From Achromobacter deleyi (GTDB taxonomy: Bacteria > Pseudomonadota > Gammaproteobacteria > Burkholderiales > Burkholderiaceae_B), in assembly GCF_016127315.1 (NCBI RefSeq), contig NZ_CP065997.1:5828001-5892000 (forward strand): 64,000 nucleotides of DNA, given 5' to 3'. The translations under genes were made by a program, and so were the position numbers. Each line of letters begins with the position of its first letter. Position 1 is the first letter of the stretch. Positions 47,799-56,401 of this stretch are shown one piece after another. The notes under the pieces are model-generated. The model did no database searches. It had not been told where the DNA came from and worked only from the letters and a program-made list of their open reading frames with translations.

Positions 47799-48272
47799 CT
47801 AACGGCCCTGGCGCATCGGCTCGGGCGACACGACGGCCGGCCCCGGTATGACGATGGTTTCCACCTGGACCTCCGGTGCGGGCTGCTGCGCCCATTCCTG
47901 ACTGGTGTCAGGCACAGGCGCGGGGCCCAGCAACTTCTGGCGTTCCCAGGGTTCCAGCAGAATATTGGTGCTGTCCACGAGGCGCATCAGGCGGCCGTCG
48001 GGGCCGAACTGCAGCAGCGCTTCCTTGCGGCTGTACAAGCCGTCCGTGACAAACGTGATCTTGAAGGACCAGAGGGCGAGGAAGGTGCCGTCGGTCTGTT
48101 TGTAGAACTTGTCGGGCGGGGCGGTGAGCGCCCGCGAGGCTTCTTCCAGCGTCGTCTGACCCGGCGTCAGGGTCGACAGCTTGCCGGGGTCGAAATTGTG
48201 GCCCGTTGCCGCGCAGCCCGCGATCAGTGTCGCAATCGCCGCTGCCGCCAGAAGATGTAGATAGCCTCGCAT
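47799..48272 (-). CDS. BamE/SmpA-like lipoprotein between chemoreceptors
   Basis: Encodes 157 residues from the ATG at 48272. A lipoprotein signal peptide ends in LIAGC with Cys20 as the lipid site. The mature part (LSTLTPGQTTLEEASRAL, FLALWSFKITFVTDGLYSRK, LLQFGPDGRLMRL) follows the BamE/SmpA-like pattern. It has a proline-rich C-terminus. It is inserted between two chemoreceptor genes on the same strand; any link to motility is a guess from location. Confidence 0.75.
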   Translation of the reverse strand: MRGYLHLLAAAAIATLIAGCAATGHNFDPGKLSTLTPGQTTLEEASRALTAPPDKFYKQTDGTFLALWSFKITFVTDGLYSRKEALLQFGPDGRLMRLVDSTNILLEPWERQKLLGPAPVPDTSQEWAQQPAPEVQVETIVIPGPAVVSPEPMRQGR

Positions 48273-48301
48273 ACCTGCCCATTTACCGGTCACAGCCGGC
48301 G

Positions 48302-50185
48302 TCAAAAAGATTCCCAATCATCGTCCGCCGGCGCCTGGCGACGGGTCGCCGCCGGTGCCGGCTTGGCATCGTTCGCCGCGGCCGTGGCGGCGCGCGGCGC
48401 CGGACGGCGCAGCGGACGCGCCGCGCTCGCCGCTTCCGCCACGGGCGCCGTCTTGGCGCGCGGCGCGGTGTGCGTCAGGCGGGCGGCCGGCGCGGCCCGG
48501 CGCGGCGCCGGCTCGGCGGGCGCCACGGCTTTCTGTTGCACAGGCGCCATTTCCTCGACCTTCGGCGCAACCACCCGCGGCGCGCTGCGCTGCTGGGCCA
48601 ACTGGCGCGCCGGCACTTCGATCACGTCGCCGGTATTGATCTTGAACACGGCCACCGCTTCGGCCAGGCGCTGCGCCTGTTCCTGCAGCGAGCCGGCCGC
48701 GGCGGCGGCTTCTTCCACCAGCGCCGCGTTCTGCTGCGTCACTTCGTCCATCTGCGACACCGCGCGGTTCACCTGGTCGATGCCGCCGGACTGCTCCTCG
48801 GACGCCGCCGAGATCTCGCCCATGATGTCCGTCACGCGCTTGACCGAGGCCACGATCTCTTGCATCGTCGCCCCGGCGCGTTCGACCTGCTGCGAACCCG
48901 CGCCGACCTTGGCCACGGAATCCTCGATCAGGCCCTTGATTTCCTTGGCCGCCTGCGCGCTGCGCTGCGCCAGCGAGCGCACTTCGCCCGCCACCACCGC
49001 GAAACCCTTGCCCTGTTCGCCGGCACGTGCGGCTTCCACCGCCGCGTTCAGCGCCAGGATGTTGGTCTGGAACGCAATGCCGTCGATCACCGACACGATT
49101 TCCGAGATCTTGCGCGAGCTGGCCGAGATGCCCTGCATCGTGTTGACCACTTCGGCCACGGCCGAGCCGCCGCGTTCGGCCACGTCCGACGCACTGGCCG
49201 CCAACTGATTGGCCTGGCGCGCGTTGTCGGCGTTCTGCTTGACGGTCGAGGCCAGCTCTTCCATCGAAGCGGCGGTCTCTTCCAGCGAGGCCGCCTGCTC
49301 TTCCGTGCGGCTCGACAGGTCGGTGTTGCCGGCCGAGATCTCGCGCGAACCGACGTTGATCTCGTCGACGCCGCGGCGCACGGTCGACACCGTGCGCGCC
49401 AGGCTTTCCTGCATGCGCTTGACCGCCGCCATCAGGGCGCCGATCTCGTTGGTCGACTGCACCTCGACGCGCGTGGTCAGGTCGCCGCCGGCGATCCGGT
49501 CGAAGCTCTCGCCGACCGTGCGCAGGGGCCGCAGCACGACGCGGTTCATGAACAGGAACGCGCCCAGCGATACCGCCAGGATCACCAGCGCCAGCGCCAG
49601 GTAGACGTAGGTCATGACGGCGCCCTGCTCGCGCGAAGCGGCCACCTGCTCTTCACTGTAGGTGGTGATCGTGTTGGCAAACTCGGTCAACTGCTTGGAG
49701 AACGCGCCGCTGGCCGCGGCGGTCTTGGTGTTCTTCAGGCTCAGGTATTCGGCGTTGTCGCCCCGGTCCAGCGCGCCCAGCATGGCCTGCAGGCCTTCGG
49801 CGAAACCATTGAACGAGGCCAGCAGCTGGCCCTCCGCGGCGCGGCCGATATCGGTGGTCTTCGGAATCGCCTTGAAGCGGTCGAGCTTGGCCTTGCCGTC
49901 GGTCAGCAGCTGCTGGACGATGCGGGTGTTCTCGGCCGCGCCCGCCTTGTCGCCGGCGGCGCGCTGGGCGGCGGCGATGTCCGCGCGGATGGTGGCGCGC
50001 AGCATCTGCACATAAGAGTCCTTGACCAGATTGCTCTGCTGGACGCTCAGGCTATCCAAAGCGTTGATCGCCTCGGCGTTGGATCGCATGCTGTTCCAAC
50101 CCAGGGCGATGGCAACCAGCGCGGCCACGGCGACGGCCAATTGGGCAAGCATCAACCCCGTGCGCACCTTCAGATTGCTTAACAT
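48302..50185 (-). CDS. Methyl-accepting chemotaxis protein 2 with CheR/CheB tether
   Basis: Encodes 627 residues. Layout is membrane helix (residues 7-27), periplasmic four-helix domain, helix, HAMP and signalling domain. A long A/P/R-rich linker follows and the protein ends DDDWESF, close to the NWETF pentapeptide that recruits CheR and CheB in E. coli Tar and Tsr. The methylation region and tip belong to the Tsr-like 36-heptad class. Ligand unknown. Confidence 0.94.
   Translation of the reverse strand: MLSNLKVRTGLMLAQLAVAVAALVAIALGWNSMRSNAEAINALDSLSVQQSNLVKDSYVQMLRATIRADIAAAQRAAGDKAGAAENTRIVQQLLTDGKAKLDRFKAIPKTTDIGRAAEGQLLASFNGFAEGLQAMLGALDRGDNAEYLSLKNTKTAAASGAFSKQLTEFANTITTYSEEQVAASREQGAVMTYVYLALALVILAVSLGAFLFMNRVVLRPLRTVGESFDRIAGGDLTTRVEVQSTNEIGALMAAVKRMQESLARTVSTVRRGVDEINVGSREISAGNTDLSSRTEEQAASLEETAASMEELASTVKQNADNARQANQLAASASDVAERGGSAVAEVVNTMQGISASSRKISEIVSVIDGIAFQTNILALNAAVEAARAGEQGKGFAVVAGEVRSLAQRSAQAAKEIKGLIEDSVAKVGAGSQQVERAGATMQEIVASVKRVTDIMGEISAASEEQSGGIDQVNRAVSQMDEVTQQNAALVEEAAAAAGSLQEQAQRLAEAVAVFKINTGDVIEVPARQLAQQRSAPRVVAPKVEEMAPVQQKAVAPAEPAPRRAAPAARLTHTAPRAKTAPVAEAASAARPLRRPAPRAATAAANDAKPAPAATRRQAPADDDWESF
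48608..49425 (-). repeat. Chemoreceptor signalling-domain repeat, copy 2
   Basis: Nearly identical in DNA to copies 1 and 3. The matching starts in the lysis-like motif VIEVPARQLAQ and ends just before HAMP. Confidence 0.85.
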
Positions 50186-50299
50186 TTTCCGATATTTCCG
50201 GTAACCGCCAGGGCGGCATATTGGCGCCGCCCCGTCGTAAAAGGGATGTGTTCTCTACTACCTATTCAATGCAACGAAATACCTTGGCAAATCACGCCG

Positions 50300-52210
50300 T
50301 CAGAACGATTCCCAATCGTCATCCGCGGGCGGCGTCCGGCGCGTCGCGGCCGGCGCCGGCTTGACGGGCTTGACGTCGGTGGCGTCGCTGGTCTTGACGA
50401 CCGGACGACGCAGGGGCCGCGCCGCCGTGGCGCCGCTGTTCGGGGTGGGTCGGGCACGGGCCGGCTGAGCCAGGCGCGGCGCCGGCGCGGCGGCGGGCTT
50501 GGCCGCACGCGGGACCGGCGCGGCCGCCGCTTCCGGCTTGGCGGCCGGCGCGGCGACAGCGGGAGCCGCCGCGACGGGCGCTTCGTCTTCCTGCGGCGCC
50601 GCCACGCGCGGCGCGCTGCGCTGCTGGGCCAATTGGCGCGCCGGCACGTCGATCACGCCGCCGGCATTGATCTTGAACACGGCCACCGCTTCGGCCAGGC
50701 GCTGTGCCTGTTCCTGCAGCGAACCGGCCGCGGCCGCGGCTTCTTCCACCAGCGCCGCGTTCTGCTGCGTCACTTCGTCCATCTGCGACACCGCGCGGTT
50801 CACCTGATCGATGCCGCCGGACTGCTCCTCGGACGCCGCCGAGATCTCGCCCATGATGTCCGTCACGCGCTTGACCGAGGCCACGATCTCCTGCATCGTC
50901 GCCCCGGCCCGTTCGACCTGTTGCGAACCCGCGCCGACCTTGGCCACGGAATCCTCGATCAAGCCCTTGATTTCCTTGGCCGCCTGCGCGCTGCGCTGGG
51001 CCAGCGAGCGCACTTCGCCCGCCACCACCGCGAAGCCCTTGCCCTGTTCGCCGGCACGCGCGGCTTCCACCGCCGCGTTCAGCGCCAGGATATTGGTCTG
51101 GAAGGCGATGCCATCGATCACCGACACGATCTCGGATATCTTGCGCGAGCTGGCCGAGATGCCTTGCATCGTGTTGACCACTTCGGCCACGGCGGAACCG
51201 CCGCGTTCGGCCACGTCCGACGCGCTGGCGGCCAGCTGGTTGGCCTGGCGCGCATTGTCGGCATTCTGCTTGACCGTCGAGGCCAACTGCTCCATCGACG
51301 CGGCGGTCTCTTCCAGCGAGGCCGCCTGCTGCTCGGTGCGGCTGGACAGGTCGGTGTTGCCGGCCGAGATCTCGCGCGAACCGACGTTGATTTCGTCGAC
51401 GCCGCGGCGCACCGTGGCCACCGTGCGCGTCAGGCTTTCCTGCATACGCTTGACGGCGCCGAACAGCTGGCCGATCTCGTTGGTGCTGCGCACCTCGATG
51501 CGGCCGGTAAAATCGCCGCCCGAGATCTTCTCGAAGTGATCGCCCGCCTCATGCAGCGGACGCAGCACGGTGCGGTTGATGAAAATCCAACAGCCGACGG
51601 CAAGCACCAGCGCGATCGCCAGCAAGGCGATGGTGACGCTGCGCGAGATGTTGTGGTCGACCTCGGCCTGCGCCGCGAGTTCGTCGGTGCGCGTGTCGAT
51701 GAAACTCAGGTAATTGTCGACGGCCACGCGGAACTTGGTGTTGACGTCGCTGGCGGTGTCGTTCAGGTTCAGGTAGTCCTGGATGGCCATGTTGGCCAGC
51801 GCGGCCGACTGGCGCTTGAGCACACTGTCGTATTCCTTGAGCGCGGCCTCGACGGCCTGGCCCAGCGCTTCCGTGCCGGCCAGCTTCGGCGCCTTGCGGA
51901 AGGCGTCCATCATCTTGAAGGCGTCCTGCATCAGGCCATCGGAACGCTTGGCTTGCGCCGTGGCCTGTTCCGTCTTGCCTTGCTGCATGTCCATCAGCGA
52001 CGAGGACAGCAACAGGCGAGCGCGCAGGAAAACGGTGTAGGCGCGGTTCAGCGGCACGGCCTGGTCGGAGTAGGCGGTGTTGATCTGTTCCAGCTTGTCG
52101 TTGCTGGAATTCAACCCCATCCAGGCCACGCCATTGGATATGAACATGGCACCCGTGAAGAGCAGCAGCACCAGAATTATGCAGGTGCGAACTTTCAAAT
52201 TGACAAGCAT
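50300..52210 (-). CDS. Methyl-accepting chemotaxis protein 3 with CheR/CheB tether
   Basis: Encodes 636 residues from the ATG at 52210 (MLVNLKVRTCIILVLLLF); 26 further open codons are not used. It has the same layout as receptor 2, with its own periplasmic domain and a similar proline/alanine-rich tail ending DDDWESF. A terminator-like hairpin lies in its leader. It follows flgL on the same strand, so late flagellar transcription could reach it. Ligand unknown. Confidence 0.94.
   Translation of the reverse strand: MLVNLKVRTCIILVLLLFTGAMFISNGVAWMGLNSSNDKLEQINTAYSDQAVPLNRAYTVFLRARLLLSSSLMDMQQGKTEQATAQAKRSDGLMQDAFKMMDAFRKAPKLAGTEALGQAVEAALKEYDSVLKRQSAALANMAIQDYLNLNDTASDVNTKFRVAVDNYLSFIDTRTDELAAQAEVDHNISRSVTIALLAIALVLAVGCWIFINRTVLRPLHEAGDHFEKISGGDFTGRIEVRSTNEIGQLFGAVKRMQESLTRTVATVRRGVDEINVGSREISAGNTDLSSRTEQQAASLEETAASMEQLASTVKQNADNARQANQLAASASDVAERGGSAVAEVVNTMQGISASSRKISEIVSVIDGIAFQTNILALNAAVEAARAGEQGKGFAVVAGEVRSLAQRSAQAAKEIKGLIEDSVAKVGAGSQQVERAGATMQEIVASVKRVTDIMGEISAASEEQSGGIDQVNRAVSQMDEVTQQNAALVEEAAAAAGSLQEQAQRLAEAVAVFKINAGGVIDVPARQLAQQRSAPRVAAPQEDEAPVAAAPAVAAPAAKPEAAAAPVPRAAKPAAAPAPRLAQPARARPTPNSGATAARPLRRPVVKTSDATDVKPVKPAPAATRRTPPADDDWESF
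50638..51456 (-). repeat. Chemoreceptor signalling-domain repeat, copy 3
   Basis: Nearly identical in DNA to copies 1 and 2, over the methylation and CheA/CheW-binding region; the periplasmic parts of the three receptors are not alike. Confidence 0.85.
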
Positions 52211-52267
52211 GGAATATCCGAGCGTTAAGCGTGGTGAAACGACAAAATTCCTACCCTGTACGCACAC

Positions 52268-52301
52268 ACGGACGCTCCGGCATACCACCGGAAGCGTCCG
52301 T
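52268..52301 (-). terminator. Strong hairpin between flgL and chemoreceptor 3
   Basis: ACGGACGCT-CCGG (52268-52280) pairs with CCGG-A-AGCGTCCGT (52288-52301), 13 pairs with one bulged base and a 7-base loop. There is no T-run after it on the minus strand, so it may be an RNA-stability or partial termination element rather than a simple intrinsic terminator. Confidence 0.5.
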
Positions 52302-52354
52302 AAGGGCGCAACATGCCGGGCCCGCCATCGGGCACGGCCTATGGACTCACCGCA

Positions 52355-53614
52355 TTATTTGCGGCTGAAAAGACTCGATCCCTGGATCGTCATGAAGGCC
52401 GCCGACGCCGCCTGCAGGGCCACCTGGCGCAGCGCCAGCTGGCTGGCGCCAGAGTAGTAGTCGAGGTCTTCGAGGTCGGACAGCGACTTCGAGTACGACA
52501 GGCCCTTCTGCGTGCCGGTGGCGTCCAGTGCCTCCAGTTCGTTCATGCGGGCGCCGACCGACGCGGCCACCGTCTGCACGTTGTCGTAGTTGGTCGACAG
52601 CTTCTTGTTGGCGGTCGCCAGCTCGTTGTTCAGCTTGGCCAGCGCCACGGGGTCGCCGGCGATGGGCGAATCCAGCGTCTTGATCAGGCTGTCCAGCGTA
52701 TTGAACAGGTCGACGTCGGCCGACTGCACGCTTTCAACGTTGATCACGTCGCCGTTCTGCGGGTTGCCCTTGATCACGACCGACACGCCGCCGAAGTCGA
52801 TGGCGGCATCCGGCGTGTAGGCGGTCGGGGCGGCCGGCGGCGCCGGGGTCGTGACCGGCGGCACCGGCGGGTTGGCCTTGGGATCGGTCGTGATGACGCG
52901 ATAGCCCATGTTGCCGGTGGCCGGATCCGATTCGAACTGCAGGCTGAAATTCTTGCCGATGTTGGCGCTGCCCGGCGTCACCGACACCGTGCTGAACTGG
53001 GCGGTGCCCGTGTTGGCGGCGGCGGCGGTGCTGACGTAGGCTTGCGAACCCGGGTTGGCGCGGTTGAAGACGTCGCTGCCGATGTCGCTGGTGGACATCT
53101 GGCGCGACTGGTCGACTTGCACCGTGCGTTCGCCGGTGGCGCCGCTGTAGACGATCTTGCCGGTGGTGTCCTGGGCGTAAGGCACCACGCCGCCCTGGAA
53201 ACCGGAGAACAGGTACTGACCGTTGCCGTCGGTGCTGTTGGCCAGGCCCAGCAATGCGTCGCGCGCATTCTTCAAGGCGGTGGACAAGGCCTGGCGGTCG
53301 CTGTCGGCGAACGTGCCGTTACCGGCCTGCACCACGCGGGTGCGCACGTCGGCCAGCGCCGTCGTGATCGAGTCCAGGACGTTGTTTTCCTGGGACAGGT
53401 TGGTCTTGGCCGTGTTGCGATTGAGCTGGTACGTCGCGTTCATGCTCTGCGTCTGCGCCACGTTGATCGACAACGAGGCGGCTAGCGGATCATCCGCCGG
53501 CGTCAGGAACTTCTTGCCGCTGCCCACCTGTTCGACCAGGCGGTTCATGTCGGATTCCTGAGCGAGGACGCCCTTGAGTCCGTTCGAATACATCATGGAG
53601 GTGCTCAGGCGCAT
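52355..53614 (-). CDS. flgL: Hook-filament junction protein FlgL
   Basis: Encodes 419 residues. The flagellin-like N-terminal helix (MRLSTSMMYSNGLKGVLAQE, GSGKKFLTPADDPLAASLSI) and C-terminal helix (YSKSLSDLEDLDYYSGASQL) are present. FlgL joins the hook to the filament with FlgK. It lies 48 bp after flgK and is probably expressed from the same sigma-28 promoter. Confidence 0.95.
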   Translation of the reverse strand: MRLSTSMMYSNGLKGVLAQESDMNRLVEQVGSGKKFLTPADDPLAASLSINVAQTQSMNATYQLNRNTAKTNLSQENNVLDSITTALADVRTRVVQAGNGTFADSDRQALSTALKNARDALLGLANSTDGNGQYLFSGFQGGVVPYAQDTTGKIVYSGATGERTVQVDQSRQMSTSDIGSDVFNRANPGSQAYVSTAAAANTGTAQFSTVSVTPGSANIGKNFSLQFESDPATGNMGYRVITTDPKANPPVPPVTTPAPPAAPTAYTPDAAIDFGGVSVVIKGNPQNGDVINVESVQSADVDLFNTLDSLIKTLDSPIAGDPVALAKLNNELATANKKLSTNYDNVQTVAASVGARMNELEALDATGTQKGLSYSKSLSDLEDLDYYSGASQLALRQVALQAASAAFMTIQGSSLFSRK

Positions 53615-53662
53615 GGGGAAGCTCCGAATTTTTCTTGATGGGTCACGATGTCAACGATCCGG

Positions 53663-55339
53663 TCAGCCGCGCAGGCCCAGCAGCGTATCGAACAGCGTGC
53701 TGGCGACGTCGATGATGCGGGCGCTGGCCTGGTATTGCTCTTGGTAGAGCGACAGGCTCACGTATTCTTCATTCAGGTTGACGCCCGACACCGCCTGCTG
53801 GGCCTCGAGCTTCTGGGCGACGAGGTTGGACTGGGCAGTGTTGGCCGACTTGATCTGCGCGGTCTGCACGCCAACGGTGTTGACCACCTGCGAGAACATC
53901 TCGTTGATGCTCATCGTGCCGTGGCCCAGCACCTTGGTGGTCTGCAGCTGTGCCAGCTTGAGGGCGTTCTTGCCGTTGGCATCGCCACCGGCGGTGTCGG
54001 CCGCGGCGATCTTTTCCGGATCGGTGATCAGCACGTTGATGTCGCGGGCGGCATCGCGCGTGGGAGACAGCGACCACTTGTCGCCGGCTTGCGGCGGCGA
54101 GTCGATCGTCAGGGTGACGCCCATTTCGGCGCTCAGGTCCAGCGTGGCGGTGGGCGGCGTGCCGGTGGCCGGGCCGTTGTACACCTGGGTGCCTTCCGGC
54201 ACGCGCGTCACGCGGTAGTTGGCGCCGTCGAAGCTGACTTCGTAGTCTTTGGCGTTGATGTTGTTCAGGTTGGTGAACGTGCCGCTGATCTGCGCGCCGC
54301 TCTTGTTGGCGGCGTTCGGCACGCCCTGCGGCTTGCCGATGCTGAAGAAGTCCGTTCCCGGGTTGCCGGCGGTATCCAGGCCCTGGCGGTGCTGCTCGTT
54401 GAACGACATCGCCAGGCCGACGGCCATCTGGCCCAGCTGGGCCTGCATGACGTCCAGCGACGAGGCGCGGAACTGCAGCAGGCCGCCCAGCTTGCCGCCG
54501 GTGACGTCGGCGTCGTTCAGCTCGACCGACACGGTCTTGCCGCCCGAACCGGCCGGCAGCGTGTAGGCGACGACGGTGCGGCTGACGTCCTTGGACGATG
54601 CCACGGCCTGCAGCGGATAGATGGTGTTGCCCGACAGCAGCGCCTGGCCACCCGAGGCCAGCGAGATGTTGATCTTGTCGCCCTGCTCGTAGGTCGTGAC
54701 GCCGATCAGCTGGTTCAGTTCCGAGACGGCCTGGTCGCGCTGGTCCATCAGGTCGTTGGGGGGATTGCCGCCGGCCTTGGCGCGGGCCGTGGAAATCTGG
54801 TTGTTCAGGTCGTCGATGCGGGTCAGGTAGCTGTTGACCTGGTCGACCGTGGTCGAGATCTGCGTATTCAGGCCCAGGCGCTGGTTCTGCATTTCCTGGT
54901 AGGCCGAGCGGATCTGCGTGGTCAGGCTGTTGGCCTTGCCCAGCAAGTCCTGGCGCGCGGCGGGATCCGCCGGCTTGCTGGCCACGGTGTTCATGCTGGT
55001 GAAGAAATTCGACAGGCCCGGGGCGATGCCCACGGTGCGGTCGGCGAACAGGTTGTTGACCTGGGAAATCTGGTCGAACTGGGTCTGTAGCTGGGCGCTG
55101 CTGCCCTGCGCGCCGACCAGCTGCTTGTACAGGAAGCTGTCGTAGCTGCGCACCACGGTGTCCACCTGGACGCCGCGGCCGATGAAGCCATTGCTGGTGG
55201 CCTGGGCGCCGGCGGTCGAGATCATGACGCGCTGGCGGTTGTAACCGACCGTGGTGGCATTGTTGATGTTGTGGCCGGTGGTTGCCAGGCCCGCCTGGGA
55301 CGCGTTCAGCCCGCCCAATGCCAATTTGTACAGATTCAT
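53663..55339 (-). CDS. flgK: Hook-filament junction protein FlgK
   Basis: Encodes 558 residues. The rod/hook family start (YKLALGGLNASQAGLATTGH, NNATTVGYNRQRVMIS) and the C-terminal motif SGVNLNEEYVSLSLYQEQYQ are both present. FlgK is the first junction protein. A sigma-28 promoter lies directly upstream, overlapping the flgJ stop, so flgKL can be expressed late and independently of the hook-rod operon. Confidence 0.95.
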   Translation of the reverse strand: MNLYKLALGGLNASQAGLATTGHNINNATTVGYNRQRVMISTAGAQATSNGFIGRGVQVDTVVRSYDSFLYKQLVGAQGSSAQLQTQFDQISQVNNLFADRTVGIAPGLSNFFTSMNTVASKPADPAARQDLLGKANSLTTQIRSAYQEMQNQRLGLNTQISTTVDQVNSYLTRIDDLNNQISTARAKAGGNPPNDLMDQRDQAVSELNQLIGVTTYEQGDKINISLASGGQALLSGNTIYPLQAVASSKDVSRTVVAYTLPAGSGGKTVSVELNDADVTGGKLGGLLQFRASSLDVMQAQLGQMAVGLAMSFNEQHRQGLDTAGNPGTDFFSIGKPQGVPNAANKSGAQISGTFTNLNNINAKDYEVSFDGANYRVTRVPEGTQVYNGPATGTPPTATLDLSAEMGVTLTIDSPPQAGDKWSLSPTRDAARDINVLITDPEKIAAADTAGGDANGKNALKLAQLQTTKVLGHGTMSINEMFSQVVNTVGVQTAQIKSANTAQSNLVAQKLEAQQAVSGVNLNEEYVSLSLYQEQYQASARIIDVASTLFDTLLGLRG

Positions 55340-55388
55340 GCTGACAATGCCCCGTATGTAACCGCGACTGATATTTCTGGATACCCGA

Positions 55389-55415
55389 TTAACGGCAGCA
55401 GGTAGTCCAAATTTA
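55389..55415 (-). promoter_or_regulatory. Sigma-28 promoter for flgKL, overlapping the flgJ stop codon
   Basis: On the minus strand TAAATTTG (55415-55408) and GCCGTTAA (55396-55389) are separated by exactly 11 bp. The -35 has two and the -10 two differences from TAAAGTTT-N11-GCCGATAA. The first three bases of the -35 are the flgJ stop codon TAA (55415-55413). The site is about 50 bp before the flgK ATG. Confidence 0.75.
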
Positions 55416-56396
55416 GAGTCCTTCCAACATCTGACGCGAAATATCGACCTTGGCGGCGGCGCCGCGCAGCTGGCTCATGACGCCGATCAATTTCTGCGCA
55501 TACTGCGGATCGGTGGCGTAGCCGGAACTCTGGATGCGGCGGGCGGCCTCGATCTCGTTGCGCGCCTGGGTCACGCTCTCGTAGCGCGGACTGGTGCCGA
55601 TCAGGCGGGCGTAGTCGGCGAACGATTCCTCGTAGGACGAATAGGCCCGGAAGGGTTGCGTCACCTTTTTCGCGACGCCGCCTTCGTATTCGGTGGTCAG
55701 CACATTGACGACCTTGCCCTTCCAGCTCGACCCCGCCTTGATGCCGAACAGGTTGTAGCTGGTGCGGCCGTCCTCGTGCTTGATCTCGCGCTGGCCCCAG
55801 CCGGACTCCAGGGCCGCCTGGCCCATGATGAGGCGGGCCGGCACGCCGCTCTGCTGCGACGCCAGGGTGGCCGCGCGCGACATCTTCGACACGAAATTGA
55901 TGACGTGCTCGGGCGCGCCCTCGGCCGCGGCCAGGGCCCGGTCGCTGGCGCGGTTGTTGCGCATCACGTCCATCAGCGCCGACACCTGGCGCGAGCCGCC
56001 GGTCTGGAAATCCAGGTCGGTGCCCTGCCCCAGGCGCTGCACGGCCTCGGCCGACAGGTCGCCGGGCTTGCCCTGCTGCATCTGCGCCAGGATCGACTGC
56101 GACAGGCCGATGCCGGGCGTGGCCAGGTGCAGCGCCAGCTGCTCGTCGGCCATGGATTGCAGCATCTGGGTCTGCTGCGAGTCGAACAGCCCTTCCTTGG
56201 GCGTCGCCTCGCGCATGCGCTTGAGCATCATCTGCAGGAACAGGGCCTCGAACTGCTTGGCCACCTGCTTCTGCTGCTCGGTGCCGGGATTGGCCGGGTC
56301 CTTGGTCACGTCGCGCTTCAGGTCCGACAGGCGACCCATGTCGAACACGGAATCCTGGCGACTGCCCAGGGACGCGGAGGTGTTGGTGTAGCCCAT
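55413..56396 (-). CDS. flgJ: Flagellar rod assembly protein FlgJ with muramidase domain
   Basis: Encodes 327 residues from the ATG at 56396 (MGYTNTSASLGSRQDSVFDM). The frame stays open for over 350 codons further upstream through flgI, but that part is an out-of-frame shadow. The N-terminal Rod-binding domain (KQFEALFLQMMLKRMREATP) precedes a glucosaminidase domain with the catalytic glutamate in AALESGWGQ (near residue 193). FlgJ opens peptidoglycan for the rod. It is 5 bp after flgI. Confidence 0.95.
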   Translation of the reverse strand: MGYTNTSASLGSRQDSVFDMGRLSDLKRDVTKDPANPGTEQQKQVAKQFEALFLQMMLKRMREATPKEGLFDSQQTQMLQSMADEQLALHLATPGIGLSQSILAQMQQGKPGDLSAEAVQRLGQGTDLDFQTGGSRQVSALMDVMRNNRASDRALAAAEGAPEHVINFVSKMSRAATLASQQSGVPARLIMGQAALESGWGQREIKHEDGRTSYNLFGIKAGSSWKGKVVNVLTTEYEGGVAKKVTQPFRAYSSYEESFADYARLIGTSPRYESVTQARNEIEAARRIQSSGYATDPQYAQKLIGVMSQLRGAAAKVDISRQMLEGL

Positions 56397-56401
56397 GGCG
56401 G

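Noticed and set aside
48302..52210. Antisense open frames of over 600 codons across the chemoreceptor genes
   Set aside because: They mirror the repeated signalling domain and differ only where the sense genes differ; no independent domain.
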